Shown here: piece after piece, positions 34,773-47,200 of the stretch
Numbering within the stretch: position 1 is the first letter of the stretch
Layout of the letters: every line of letters starts with the position of its first letter
Source: Congeria kusceri
Taxonomy: Eukaryota; Mollusca; Bivalvia; Myida; Dreissenidae
DNA length: 64,000 nt
Assembly (NCBI GenBank): GCA_027627225.1
Contig: CM051027.1
Coordinates: forward strand, 88,830,451-88,894,450
Reading direction: 5' to 3'
Made by a program: the position numbers and the translations under genes
The notes under the pieces: model-generated
Told to the model about the DNA's origin: nothing
The model's input: only the letters and a program-made list of their open reading frames with translations
The model's database searches: none

Positions 34773-35637
34773 AAAATTTTCATCCAATTTTCACCAATCT
34801 TGCACAGTTTGTCAATGACCATAAGATTAAAGGTGAAGTCGAATATAAGCAAGATCGGACCAGAAACCCCAGAGTTATTGTCCTTTTTTGTGAAAAAAAT
34901 ATGCAAAGATGGACATGATTCAGGTTTAGAGACTTCACCAATCGTGTACAGTTTGTCTATGAACGTAAGACTACAGGTGAAGTTGAATAAAAGCGTGATC
35001 GGGCCAGAAACACCAGAGTTATTGCCCCTTGTGTTTGGAAAAAAACATCAAGTTATCAGTGATTGGCTTGCACAAACGATTTTTGATTCAATGTTGACCA
35101 AACTTACACAGTTTGCGCATGACCATAAAAATCGATTGATTAAAATTTGATTTCCAACAGTTGCAAGACTTGCATGCAGTTATTTGTACATGCAACATTG
35201 ATGTCTTCAGAGCCTGCATTGACATCATTTATCATCATTGGACAGAAAATTATCAAAGCAAAAGCAAAACTTTACCTTATAGCACAGCCATCACAATTAT
35301 CGCATTGCAGCTAGTTCTCCAAAACAGTTTGCGAAAAAGACATCAAAATCGACTGTTTCTGCATTTTCCAGAATTGTCAATGACTATGAAAAAGGGTCAG
35401 GTAAGAATATCGAGAAAAATGATTTGAGAACCATTAGCAAAAAATATGCACATCCACTACCCAACTCGTACTTTAGTTAGCTCATTGCACTAACCAATGT
35501 TTTAAATCAAAATTGATCCTATCCCCCTCTGCGTATTGTTCAGATACCTTAATTTTTAAACCTGTCTCAACAGTATGGTCTTCATCTGTACCAGTTCTCA
35601 GGTGAGCGCTTCTGGCCATCATGGCCCTCTTGTTTGT
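34773..35637 (-). mobile_element. Family A-ended element, inverted copy of about 8378-9180
   Basis: It ends at the right with 'ctcaggtgagcgcttctggccatcatggccctcttgttt', the reverse complement of the 5' terminus. Monomers with 'accagaaacaccagagttattgcccctt' fill the left part. The 3' hairpin end is missing or replaced by the 18-bp minisatellite side. Confidence 0.65.
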
Positions 35638-35639
35638 GA

Positions 35640-35945
35640 CATCCTGTGCCAACGGTCAGAGGTGTATTGCATCTGACATGTTTACATAATATAGGAATTT
35701 AGAAAAGAAAACCATATCATCCAGAAATAAAGGTATATATACCCGTTGTCTACAGTTTATCGTTTTCGATGAACTTTGGTGCCGGTACTACGGTGTATGT
35801 AAGAAATTGTCGGGGGCGGGCTAGGTCGGGTATGTTTTACTAAAGTTAATGTGTGTCTTACCAAATTGAGCAAGCGAAGCGATCGAAAAAAAAAATTATA
35901 ATTGTCCAGTTGTTAACGTTTTATATACGCCTTATATATATGGTC
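35640..35945. repeat. Dispersed repeat, second copy of 21198-21735
   Basis: Shares ordered blocks with the earlier copy and then runs into a GC-rich segment. It abuts the family A terminus, which suggests one inserted next to the other. Confidence 0.55.
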
Positions 35946-35983
35946 GGACGTTTGAGGGACGGCCCCCCCCTGGATCCGCTAGT

Positions 35984-36008
35984 GGGGGCACAAGCCCCCT
36001 GTGCCCCC
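35984..36008. repeat. GC-rich hairpin in AT-rich DNA
   Basis: Perfect 9-bp arms GGGGGCACA and TGTGCCCCC with a 7-base loop (AGCCCCC). Confidence 0.85.
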
Positions 36009-36069
36009 GAAAAACTGTGCCTGAACTGAGGTCAAAATAAGCTTTGGCATACTATAACAGCATTATCCA

Positions 36070-36755
36070 TGAGGCGAGTTTTTTTTCTTGGTTCTCGGAT
36101 CCGCCGACCCGATTTTTTCCAAAAAGCAAACACAAAATTTCTCGAATGTTACCGATATCATAAAATGACCTTGTGAAAGGGTTTCAAAGGGTTTCAACCT
36201 GTTATTATGAATGCAAAAAAAATTAATGTCATGGTTATCATGTTGTGTAATATGATTTTTGTAAGTTATAATGCATTAAGATTGTAATATCAATGCCCAT
36301 TTCCATTTGTGAAATTCTAGTCATGAAAGCAGCAGTCCAGAAATATGTTCATAAAAAAAAACTTCGCAGAAGTCATTTCTAATGGGCATCTTACTGATCA
36401 AAATACAAAAAAAAACGCATTGAAATTGGTGCAATAAAAAGTTTTGGTAACTTTATTTTGTGTGTGCAATAATTGGTCAGCATGTTCATTATTGTGTATT
36501 CCGTTCGTTCGTACCAAGCGTTTTCGAACATTGAAAGTATAAAATGCCTTTTGTAAGTAGATAAAAAATTTTGACAAATAAACACCATCAACTTTCATAA
36601 GAACTATTGCCATATTACATTGTATTGAATTTGATTCCATGGACTGCGGCTTTAATTTACTCGATCTGTTTTGTTGTTGTTTTCCCTCCTCCAACCGGGC
36701 ACTTTTCCAAAAATGTCTGAGAACCAAGAAATAAAAAAAACTCTGGCCTTAGGCA
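36070..36755. mobile_element. Probable TIR element with AGTTTTTTTTCTTGGTTCTC ends
   Basis: 'gcgagttttttttcttggttctcgg' (about 36073) is mirrored by 'ctgagaaccaagaaataaaaaaaactctgg' (about 36718-36748), imperfect by a 3-base indel. The inside includes the dispersed repeat shared with 14460-14600. Confidence 0.5.
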
Positions 36756-37133
36756 ATTTTGTAGCCTGTACTGTATCTGTTTATCTTAATGAAATGCATG
36801 CTATTAGATGTGAATATACTTTGGATTAATTTACTCGTACTATATCATAAATATGTAATAAAGTTTGTATTGAGTACACCTATTGGGCTAAATTCACAAC
36901 CTTTTCAGTGCATACTATTGATTTCTTATATCTAGGTATGCCTCTACAGCTTACAAATGTAAATTTGAAAAGAGCACTTCTGTTATAGACATATTCATTG
37001 TAATTGGTGTGTATCGTCATCATGAATTCCAAGTTAAAGCATTTAAACACGCAAAGGTCTATAAATCTCTGAGCAACGGTACAAACATTAAATCGTGTCT
37101 ATCTCGTTAAAAAAAAAAGCAACTGAAAAAAAG
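36756..37133. other. Intergenic spacer before tRNA-Glu
   Basis: No gene seen. The A-rich run at 37125-37132 is the T-run terminator of the tRNA gene when read on the minus strand. Confidence 0.5.
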
Positions 37134-37205
37134 TTCCCAAGCGGGGAATCGAACCCCGGCCGCCGCGGTGAGAGCGCGGAATCCTAACCACTAGACCACT
37201 TGGGA
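37134..37205 (-). tRNA. tRNA-Glu (anticodon CTC)
   Basis: 72 nt without CCA. The acceptor arms TCCCAAG and CTTGGGA pair perfectly with discriminator A; D-arm GTCTAGTGGTTAGGAT; anticodon stem CCGCG/CGCGG around loop CTCTCAC, anticodon CTC for GAG codons; T-arm GGGGTTCGATTCCCC matches the B-box consensus. A T7 run follows the 3' end at once, as a Pol III terminator. No intron. All arms are intact, unlike the SINE heads, so it is probably functional. Confidence 0.95.
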
Positions 37206-37542
37206 GTTCGTTTCATTGTGACGACGAATTTTATATGACCCTTAACACGTGCACAGCATTACAGTGGATTTAATCGATTAAAGTAATGAGCATTAAAATA
37301 ATTTAATAAATAAGATTTATAAAAGGACAATATGTTATTGTCTTTTAAAAGAAAAAGAAGTAGATATTATTTAGTTAAGACAGACTGATGGCCTTGTCCA
37401 AAACACAGATTGTTTTCATTGTCGGGTAAATCAAGTATCCCAAACAAAATGGAAACTTCTAATTTGACATTTCTAATTTTAAAATCAAAACGCATAGTGA
37501 ACGACATTCAATAATCGATGAAGATTGTTGTCATGTAGTTAA
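37206..37542. promoter_or_regulatory. Shared upstream region of tRNA-Glu and HECTD4
   Basis: About 340 bp between the tRNA 5' end (minus) and the HECTD4 ATG (plus), so the two genes diverge. No TATA or CpG-rich block is evident. The HECTD4 transcript start cannot be placed by eye. Confidence 0.35.
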
Positions 37543-38210
37543 ATGGCATCTGCTACCCAAGAAAACTGTCAGTGGCTTTCTGTAACAGAAGAAGCATTAT
37601 TTTTACACGATGGACTAATGCGCGTTTCTGATTTAGTTGCACTTCCACATGATGTAAACAATTCCCAAGATCCGGACAGTGAGGTCATCTCATTTGATTT
37701 GAAAAATCCAGAAGAATTATCTGACCGGTTGTTAGTTGTTTGCGGCACACATAACAATGCATATGCAAAGCTGCTAGAGTACAGGCTGAATGCTCTTCGT
37801 GGTCTTTGGAATGCCCAAAAGCAACTGACAGCAGAAGATGAAAGTGAAAAAGAAAGTTCATCCACAGAGGAAACCATAGTATTATTACGAAAACAAGGTC
37901 TTTTAAAAGATCCAGACCAAGCTTCATTCTCAACACGTGTGAGCATTTTGCTAGTCCTGCCACTGTTGCAATCCCAAAGTCTTGTGGATCCACATCTCTG
38001 TGGGGTCACCTCTGCAGTTTTATTGAATTGTCTTCGTGACTGTGCTCCATTAAGTCTCTCTAAAGAACCAGGAGATTGTTTGAAAGGACTTGAGAATTTG
38101 CTTTGCAGTTGGCTAGGTGAAAAGAATGATTCAGAAACCCGACATATTGTACAAGATAACTCACAGCGAAAAATCATATCAGCAGCTTTATTAGCACTTG
38201 CCTGTGCTAG
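37543..38210 (+). CDS. HECTD4: HECTD4 exon 1
   Basis: The 222-codon first coding exon starts MASATQENCQWLSVTEEALF and ends ALLALACA plus AG of the next Arg codon, at donor GTAAGT. The ATG at 37543 is the first in frame after TAG-containing sequence ('gtagttaa'), which supports this start. A 202-residue antisense frame overlaps and is a shadow. It contains a 'DESEKESSSTEE' acidic linker near residues 106-118. Confidence 0.9.
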
Positions 38211-41200
38211 GTAAGTCTCTGTTCTAAAGGGTGTTGGTAGTATCGCTACTTGTCAGTTTGCTGCCAGCATTTTTTCGCTACCTATATTGTTTCGCGGCTA
38301 GTTGGTTTGTTACCTGCTAATATTGATAATGGATTCAGGGTGTTCTTTTGACCCGAGCTCCCGGGTTTTGACCCGTGATTTTCATGGAAATCATGAAATT
38401 GACACATGGTAAAATCACCCAAAGAGTCATATTGACCCTTGGTAAATGTCTGGATTGCGTCATCACTTCTTTCCATGTCAGGAAGTTGTCAGTGTATGTA
38501 TTTGACCCTTCCACCAATGAAAACACAGACATTTTCCATTATGCACCTTTAGCCTCATTGTGAACTTCAGTTTGTTACACCTTTTGTTACTGCATTTGTG
38601 TACTGTCAACCTGGATAATTATCGTGTTTATAACATGTTCAAATGTAGATGAAATGATGTTTAAAATGTTAAATAATAACAATATTTCACATAAAATATA
38701 TTAATCTAAACACAATACTGATTAATAACACCAGAAACTCTACCAAAAAATAGGCCAAAAAATACAACTGTCACTAATTTCGAAGAACTCTTTCGGATAT
38801 TTGTTGATAAAACAAAAAATAGCAGCATTAAGTTTTGTCTGTCATTAATATTGATCAATTATTGCGAAATCTGACATTTTGAGGTCTTTCTAAACAATTT
38901 AATTTAAAAAAAAACAACAACACCACCAAACACAAACTTATAAAAGCTAAATTTTAATATTATGATCAGCACCAGGTTGATTTTTTATATTTAGTAATAT
39001 TTTGTAATATATATTATATTTATAAGTATAATGTGAACCTTGAGTTTGTTTGTTTTTTGTTTTAGTGACTTGTGAATATTTCACTCTTCAAATTTGAATT
39101 TTGACCCTTGAAAATTCTGGTCAAAGGGTCAATGACCCTTGATATTTACAGTCTACTGAACACCCTGGGATTATCACACACGTGTCAAGCTGTGAAGTCT
39201 TGAAATGAAGTGAGAAATGAACTGCTGAATAAATAATGACATGATTTTTAATAGTTTATTTCAATAATTTTAATGCATATATATGTACCCAACATTGAAG
39301 ACACAACAATGACATAATACACAAATACAACAAACTACACATTAATATTGTAAAACGTATAGGTAGCGAATTGACTACCGCCTGGGTAGCGAAAAGACGA
39401 GTGCAAAACTGCACAGGTAGCAAAACAACTTGAAATCATTCTAAAATGCATGGATACATTTGCAAGTTATTGTTTGTTTCAAAATAGAAACTGTACTCCA
39501 AACTTACTGGAAAACTTAAATAGTATTTCAACTTATATGCTTTTTAGTTTGAGTGTATTTATGGCATGTATGGCATTATACAATTAATTGACATTTCATA
39601 TACCAAACAATATTTGAAAAAACAAGCATTAATAATTTGTTTCATTTTTATATAAAAAAGAAAACAACAACAGCATAAACATCTGTAACATGAACATCTT
39701 AAAATTAATGAACTGGAATGTGTTGGTCTTGGAGATTATTGTCACGGTCATATTTATTTTTTCCAAATTCCATATTAAACTGATTAAACACGTCAAAATT
39801 GCCAGTCCACAAGAAACAAATGCTTCGGGATCAAACCGTTAATTTAATTTGTGTTTTCAGAGGCCATTTGAAGATTTTTATTCATACAATTCATCTTCTG
39901 TTGACCCTGCCTGATATTGACACTCTGCAAGTAGCGGACATTCTTACGAAACTGATTGAGACTGAAGGAGGACCTGGCCATGTTCCAGCCCTGCTGGGAT
40001 CCAAACACATCCTGTGCTGGGGGTTTGAAGACCTGCTAACAACTACTGAGAAAGATTCTGGCGAGAAGGAAAAACGTAAAGTGAAACATTCCATTATAAT
40101 TCATTCATTTTCAGTTTACATAACTCAAATGCAACATTCGTTATTATTATTTACCAAGCATTTAAACTTAAAAGAAGTGTATGTGTTAACTGCTACAAAG
40201 AGATGTTATAATGTATAATTTTATGTTTGGAACTTTGGATTTGTTGCAAGTAATTAAGATCTTTATTGCAAGATCCACAACCTGAACATCCACTTGTTAA
40301 CTGTGAACAAGGTCCTTGTACTTAACTTTTTTTAAACTGCAGCACAGATAGTCAGTAATACTTAATAAAAAGTAAAATAAAAACATTTATTTTATATTCA
40401 TTGCTAGAATGTTTATAATGTAAATTAATTACAAAATTCACATTTTATAGCTAGTGAGGGTGAAGTTGGGAGGAGTCTAGCCTGTGATGGGGTGTTTCTG
40501 TTTACAACCAATTCATGTGGAAAGGGTTTAGCCAAAGTTGGCACTGGTCTGCATGGCTCTTTAAGGTAAATACTTATGGCCAAATGCACATTTTTATTTT
40601 TTGTCTTGCTATTTTTGTCCAGCCAGTATAAAAGGACTGTTGAAATACTGTGTATTTCGTGGTTTCCATTATTATAAGTGTTAAGATATATGTATTTTTT
40701 TGATTTAAAGACATTAAAAAATTTATCCATATCTGTGTGTATTTTCTTGTTTTCAGAGGTTATGTCTATGTTAAAACCACTGATATTGGTCCAGGAAAAG
40801 TTGCTTATGGAAATGGACATATTTTATACCGACCTCAGGCTTATGATTTGGAAGCTGATAATGCCAACTTCTTTCAAATTATTGACAAGCGTACATTGCA
40901 GGTACATAATAGTAATTTTTTTTATGGCTTATTCATTGTATGTAATATAACATATTCCTTGAAATTTGCCATTTACATTTAAATAGGTATTTCTTGATTC
41001 AAACTTCAAAATCATTTATTTTATATTCAAAACAATGTGTTCATGTACAAGCTTTTGTAACACACATTTAGCATAAAAAAGTAAATGTGTACATGGTATG
41101 TAGAAATTAGCAGACGAAAATCAATAGGGTAAAGAACTACAATGTATTATTGTAGTCATCAACTGTTTGTTTACTTTCAGCCTATTAAGACAATTCCAAA

Positions 41201-44200
41201 GCACCTTAGTTTGCTGGAGTCTGGACCCTGCACAACCGTTGCATTCTGTAGTGATGGTTCCCTCTTCTTCTGGGTATGGTGCCCAGCTACCGTGAATGAC
41301 AAGTCTAACAAGACTATTCCTGTATATGTACACACGTTTGAGTACAAGGTTAGTGTTCTTGAAAACTGTGAGACAACTTCAACATTAATATATGATTTTT
41401 GTCATGTAAGCTTTAAATTGACACTTTGATGTCATGATTCCTTTGACTCTTAAACAGTATCTAGCATATGAATAAACATTGTAAGATATTTTGTTTAATG
41501 ATATACACATTTAATAATGGATTTGGAAACTTTTTTGTAGTTCAAAAATCAAAATTGAAAAAAAGCAAAAACTTTTTTATTTCACTTGTTTGATGAAATT
41601 CGCATTTAATATAATTGTGCTTTGAAAATCTTCCTTGACCAAATAATTAATACAATATTTATAATAACTTTAAAGAATATTTTATGACTGTCACCAGGTG
41701 GATGACTGCACAGTGGTCCCAGTACATCCACGTCTCACCCTTGTGAAGAAGGACACAGATGCCAAGTCCAATGACTCCCTGATGTCCAGACTGCGGCCAA
41801 TATACCGCGGATCTGCAAGTGCGCTGGCTGCTTTGGTTGGTGTTGACAGCGCCTCAAGCAAAAAAGATGATGGTGAGGGCATTTGGCATCTAATTTGTGC
41901 AAGTGGAAACAAATACTGATACCTGTAGCAAGACTACCTTGAACGTTTAGCTTTTCCAAATGTTGATATTGTCATATCATCTACCAGTCCTTTTTTAGAA
42001 ATGAAAAGATTTTTGATTGAAGAAGACTGCAACCTTATTCATATTATTGTTCTTGGTGAAGCCTTTTTACTAGTCTTAATTGCCAGTAAGTCTACTCGTT
42101 AATGTCTATGAATAAATATCTATGCAAATACTGTTCAATGTGAAGAATAATGAGAGTTTTATGTCTCTATTGAACATTTTTAACTTCAATGATAAAAAAA
42201 TGTTGCTAATATGTTGTATGGTGACAGTTAAGTTTTCTTGAAAACAAGGTTGTCTCTGGATTCTGTTAGGATAGTAATTAAGGTGAAAAAAATCGTCAAA
42301 TTTGGATTGCAAATGGCATAAAGTGGGCCATAGTGCAAGTGTCAGTAGTACTAAAAGAATGTATGGGTAAGCATGAGGACAGATGTTTTGTGACCCAAAA
42401 GTGTTATTTGCAGCCAACCCACAGCAAGGCAGTACATCATGTGCGCTGCTGCTGAAGGTGTTGGTGAAGACGCCAGTGTTCACAGAGGGAAGCCACATCA
42501 TCATGCTGACATCACTCCCCGGGGCTAGCACAGGCAGTGCTGCAAGATCGCCCTTCGGAAGCGTCGGAGGATTGTCATCCATACGATGTGGTTGTTGTTT
42601 TCATTTACTGTAGAGAACATTATTTTATTGTATAAAAAGTTATTTAGATATGGATACTATATTTTGATCATATAGTCCGTCTGTCACGCTTCTTGTGCAG
42701 AGCATAACTCCATTAGTATTGAAGGGATTCGAATGAAACTTCATATAATGATAGAGGACAATGAGAGGAAGTGCAGAGCACAAGGACCATAACTCTGTCT
42801 TCAGTATTTACAGAGTCATTGTCCTTTGTTTTATTTTTTTGTGTGGAGCATAACTTCATTAGTAATGAAGGGATTCAAATGAAACTGCATATAATGATAG
42901 AGGGTGATAGAGAATGTTGAGAGGAAGTGCAGAATGCAGAATGCAATTGTGTTGCCTTTCTCTGACAAGCATATGCTTCGGGGGCATAGTCACATCTTGT
43001 GACAAGCCCTGTTTTTCTTCCAATGGCAATGGAAATAAAATGAAAATTAATAATAAAATAAAACAGTACCAGTATATATAACAGTATCACAGTCGGTCTT
43101 TGTTGAAATTAGTGTGTGCCTCGGAATGGGGGGTTGGCGGTTACGGTGAATGTAATTCTTAGTCTGAATGGCATTTAAGGTTTATAGAATCCCTGTTTTA
43201 TTTTCCCTTAGCTGTATGTTTTATTCAGTTATTGATGTTTTCCAGCACTGGCCACTAACCACTGTTACAGCCTGGTGGATGGCCAGTTCTCACAACGACC
43301 AGAGCTGGTAGATGCTCCAAGCTGCTCCATAGCCAGAGGAGCACAAATTCCAACACTAGGTACAATTTTGCCATAGACTTTTTAACCTAATGTATTCACT
43401 TTTTGCATTTAATTTTCTTATAAAATGCAGATAATTAATAAACCTTTTTTCATGTAAGAATAAGATGTTTTCATTTTGCCTGTCATAATAATATACTCAG
43501 AATGGCATGAAAACATGTTTTTAAAGTTTCAAATTGTTGGTGTGTTTAAAAACTCAAAACCTACAGTAAATCTAATATTTGCTGCAGGTGTTTGCTATGA
43601 TCTGTGTAACAACATACTATGGGCGTGCAGCACTGACTGGGTGGACCAGTTCAACAACCCTGCGCACCAGGCCCCCCATCACATAAGGTCCAGGCTGGGC
43701 ATAGCACGCACATCCGTTGGTTCAGATGAAAGTAAGACTTCCAATCATAATCCAGTGTGTAGTCGATACATTGGCATTTTCTGAAATATTCCAAGTTATT
43801 TAAAATAATATTTATTTATAAGTACAATCTAACAAATAATAAACAGTGTTTCTATGCATCTCTACCTAAAAATAAAGCTTATGTGCCTTACACCTTTTAT
43901 GGGCTAATTTTGGTTGTAGATATTCTTCAAGGAAGAGGAATAAAAGATGTTTGAAAATGTTTTAATAACAACTTTTTGGCTCCAAATGCGTGTGTTAACA
44001 AACAATCATATTTTGACTGGTCTAAAGAATGAAGGATTTATGCCATGTTTCACTCCTGTCTTGCAGAGGCAGGTGCAAGCAGCCTTGATATGCCAGTATC
44101 CATGGTGATCCAGAGGTTGCTGCAGCACGTGGGCAGTATGTGCCTCCACCAGCTGCACAGTGACCTCATGTGTACGCCATTTGGCAGCTACATTCTGCAA

Positions 44201-47200
44201 CAGTACCCCATCGACTACACCAATCTGGCCCGCATCTGTGATATTCTCAACAAGTCACTTGCTTCGGGACATTCACAGACAGTTATCTGTGCATTGATTG
44301 TTTTGCAGGTAGGATGTAGTGGCTTTTACTTAGCTAAAAGCAAAGCCCTTCATGATTTGTGCTATTGACCATATGGGGTATATATTACATTACTGTACAA
44401 AGGCCAATCTGTCAAAAATGTTTGAGTAACTTTGGATAGCACTGTATAAAACTGCTTTTGATATTGTTTCAGAAAAGATTTGGTGACAGAAATATTTACA
44501 CAAATACCTTCATTAAACAATTTTTTCATATTACATGTCCAACATTAGGGCTGTTCCAGGAAAAAAGGGGAGAGCGGAACGCCTACGTATTAAACTTCGG
44601 TGGGGGGGTGATAGAGGGATAAAATTGTTGGCTAGGGGTATTTTTTCAATTCTATTTGCGTTGTTAGGGGGTAATTTTGTCACCAAGACTTATCTTTTCA
44701 AATACGATTGTACGATAATTATTAGGTATGAAAATATACGCGCTGTTTTCACGGCTTGATTGCCGTGAAATACCATGTATTACGCGCATCCATGTATAAC
44801 GCACATCTGATTTTCTAACCAAAATTTGAGGGGAAAAAACAGGAAACAATTTGCAGCTGTTGTTTGTTAATGTCCGTTGATGCTATTTTACCAAATTTTG
44901 TCTATGTTTTTTTATACCCCCACAAACAAAGTTTGGGGGGGGTATAGAGGAGTGAGCTTGTCGGTCTGTTGGTTTTTGGTTTCCGGATGATAACTCAAGA
45001 AAGGCTTGACGTATTTAAATAATTTTGGTACATATGTGTAACATCATAGAATACAGGTCAAGTTCGATGTTGGTTACAAACCACTAAATTTTGGCAGAGT
45101 TATGGCCCCTTTTCGACTTAAAATTCTCTGAAAACATGGTTTCCGGATGATAACTCAAAAAAGGCTTGACATATTCAAATGATTTTTGGTACACATGTGT
45201 AGTATCATAAAATACAGGTCTAGTTTGACTTTGGTTACAAACCACTAAATTTTGACACTGTTATGGCCCCCCCTTTTTGACTTAAATTCCCGAAAAACAT
45301 GGGCAATAACTCATGAAAGGCTTCACATATTTAATTTTTTTTTTGGTATATAGGTGTAACATCATAAAATACACATCAAGTTTAACTTTGGTTACAAACC
45401 ACTAAATGTTGACAGAGTTATGGCTCCTATTGAAATTAAATTTTTCCAAATACACTGTTGACCATTCAGAAATTAAAGCATTCTCTCTCTGTCCATTTCT
45501 TTCAAATGGATGCCATAGTTTTGTGACAAAGCCATATTGTGGGGGTATACCCGTCACTCGTGACAATTGTGGGGGTATACCCATCACTCATGTTCAGGTA
45601 CAGTAGTATTAATTGATGCTTTTTTCACTGACCATGTGCTAATTGTGTTACATGCTTAGTGCTACAAACTGCTAGACAATGGCCTCAGCTCGGCAGTCAC
45701 ATCAAAGACTTTTTGAAGTTAAACCGACATCTTTGCTATGCCTGTTGCTATTGGCTTGCAGATTTAGAGGCCTGTATAATTGATGACGTCGCGCTTTCAC
45801 TCTTCTTAGTTGTAACAGGTGTTTTTATTAATGACTGCGTTTTAAACGCATTTTATTGTTTGTTCAAATTAGAAATATGATTGCAAGGTAATTAGAATGC
45901 AATGTCTTGTTAGTTAAAAAAAATTATATATATATAAAACAAATATAACAAAAATTAAACTAAAATGTTCAACAAAAAAATATGACTGAAAATGATTGTT
46001 ACCATGTATAAAGCGCAACAAATTTTCATAGCGGAATTTAAGGGTAAAAATGGGCGGGCAACAACTTGAGTGCTCTTATAGGCACCTTGAAAGGTAAATA
46101 AATCTGTAAAATTGACATCATATTGTAATTATTTTCCTGGGCAAAATTGCCTATTGGCGATGTTTGCACTGGTAAGGTGCACAATTTTGCATACATGTCA
46201 CTCCTTGCCATGTGCGATTTTCAACAGACAAAAATATGTTCATAAACAGCGGTCAACAACATAGCGATAGTCAAGTTGATAAAAAAGAAATATCAAGCAG
46301 AGGTTTGGGGCGGCAGCCCCCATCATCAAGAAAAAATAAACAAAAAAGCAGTGGTGTGGGGAATTTAAGTTGTATTGGTGTTGGGTGTCAAGCCTAATAG
46401 TAATATTAATGTGGTGCTGGGGGGTATCTGACTTTTTCCAATTCTGTTGGCTGGGGGTTGAAAAAAAAAAGTTGTGTTGGTGGTAACCGATTTTTGGACT
46501 GGGGTTCCGATCCCCCATCACCTTTTTTCCTGGAACAGCCCTTAAGTGAAAGCACAGGTTTTGTAGCAATTTATATGAGAATTATGAAGAAATTATTATT
46601 TTTTTTACAATATTTACTTAATATTAGTGGAATACAGTATTGTCAAAGGAAAACTTGTTCTTTCAGTTACTGTTCAAAATGAGTGTCATAACGACAGAAA
46701 AACCAGAGCAAGAAGAACTGTTGCAGAAAACCAGGTACACTGATTCACTAAACTACCATTGTCTTCATAGACACTGACCTTGAAATAATATCATATGAGA
46801 CGCGTTGTGGGAAAACCGGTCTTAATGCATGTGCATAAAGTGTCGTCCCGGATTAGCCTTTGCAGTTCGCACAGGCTAATCCAGGACGGCACTTTCCGCC
46901 TACAGTGGATTTATGTTTAGAAGAGACTTTCTTGAAACAGAAAATACCATAAAAGCAGTAAGTGCCGTCCTGCATTAGCCTGCGTGGACTGCACAGGCTA
47001 ATCCGGGACGACACTATACGCACATGCATTAAGACCGGTTTTCTCACGACGTGCCACTCATCATATGCTAATCAGCTACAGCTATTGATATCATTATTAA
47101 AGTACTGTTGAAAACCACTTTTGATGAATATGTTACCTTAACAGTCACGGAAAATAAACCTGTTTGTGTTATTTTATTTTAGGAAACTAGTTTGGAAATT

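Noticed and set aside
34510..34773. Minus-strand frame with MNTDPD/MNTGPD repeats
   Set aside because: It is the 18-bp minisatellite read in frame; no start context, splice sites or unique flanking domain.
37569..38177. 202-residue minus-strand frame
   Set aside because: Exact antisense of HECTD4 exon 1, which has family-like sequence and a proper donor; the antisense frame has neither.
45659..45880. 73-residue plus-strand frame between HECTD4 exons 10 and 11
   Set aside because: It lies within the TTA-flanked element, has no acceptor in the needed phase, and exon 11 at 46667 joins exon 10 directly in phase.
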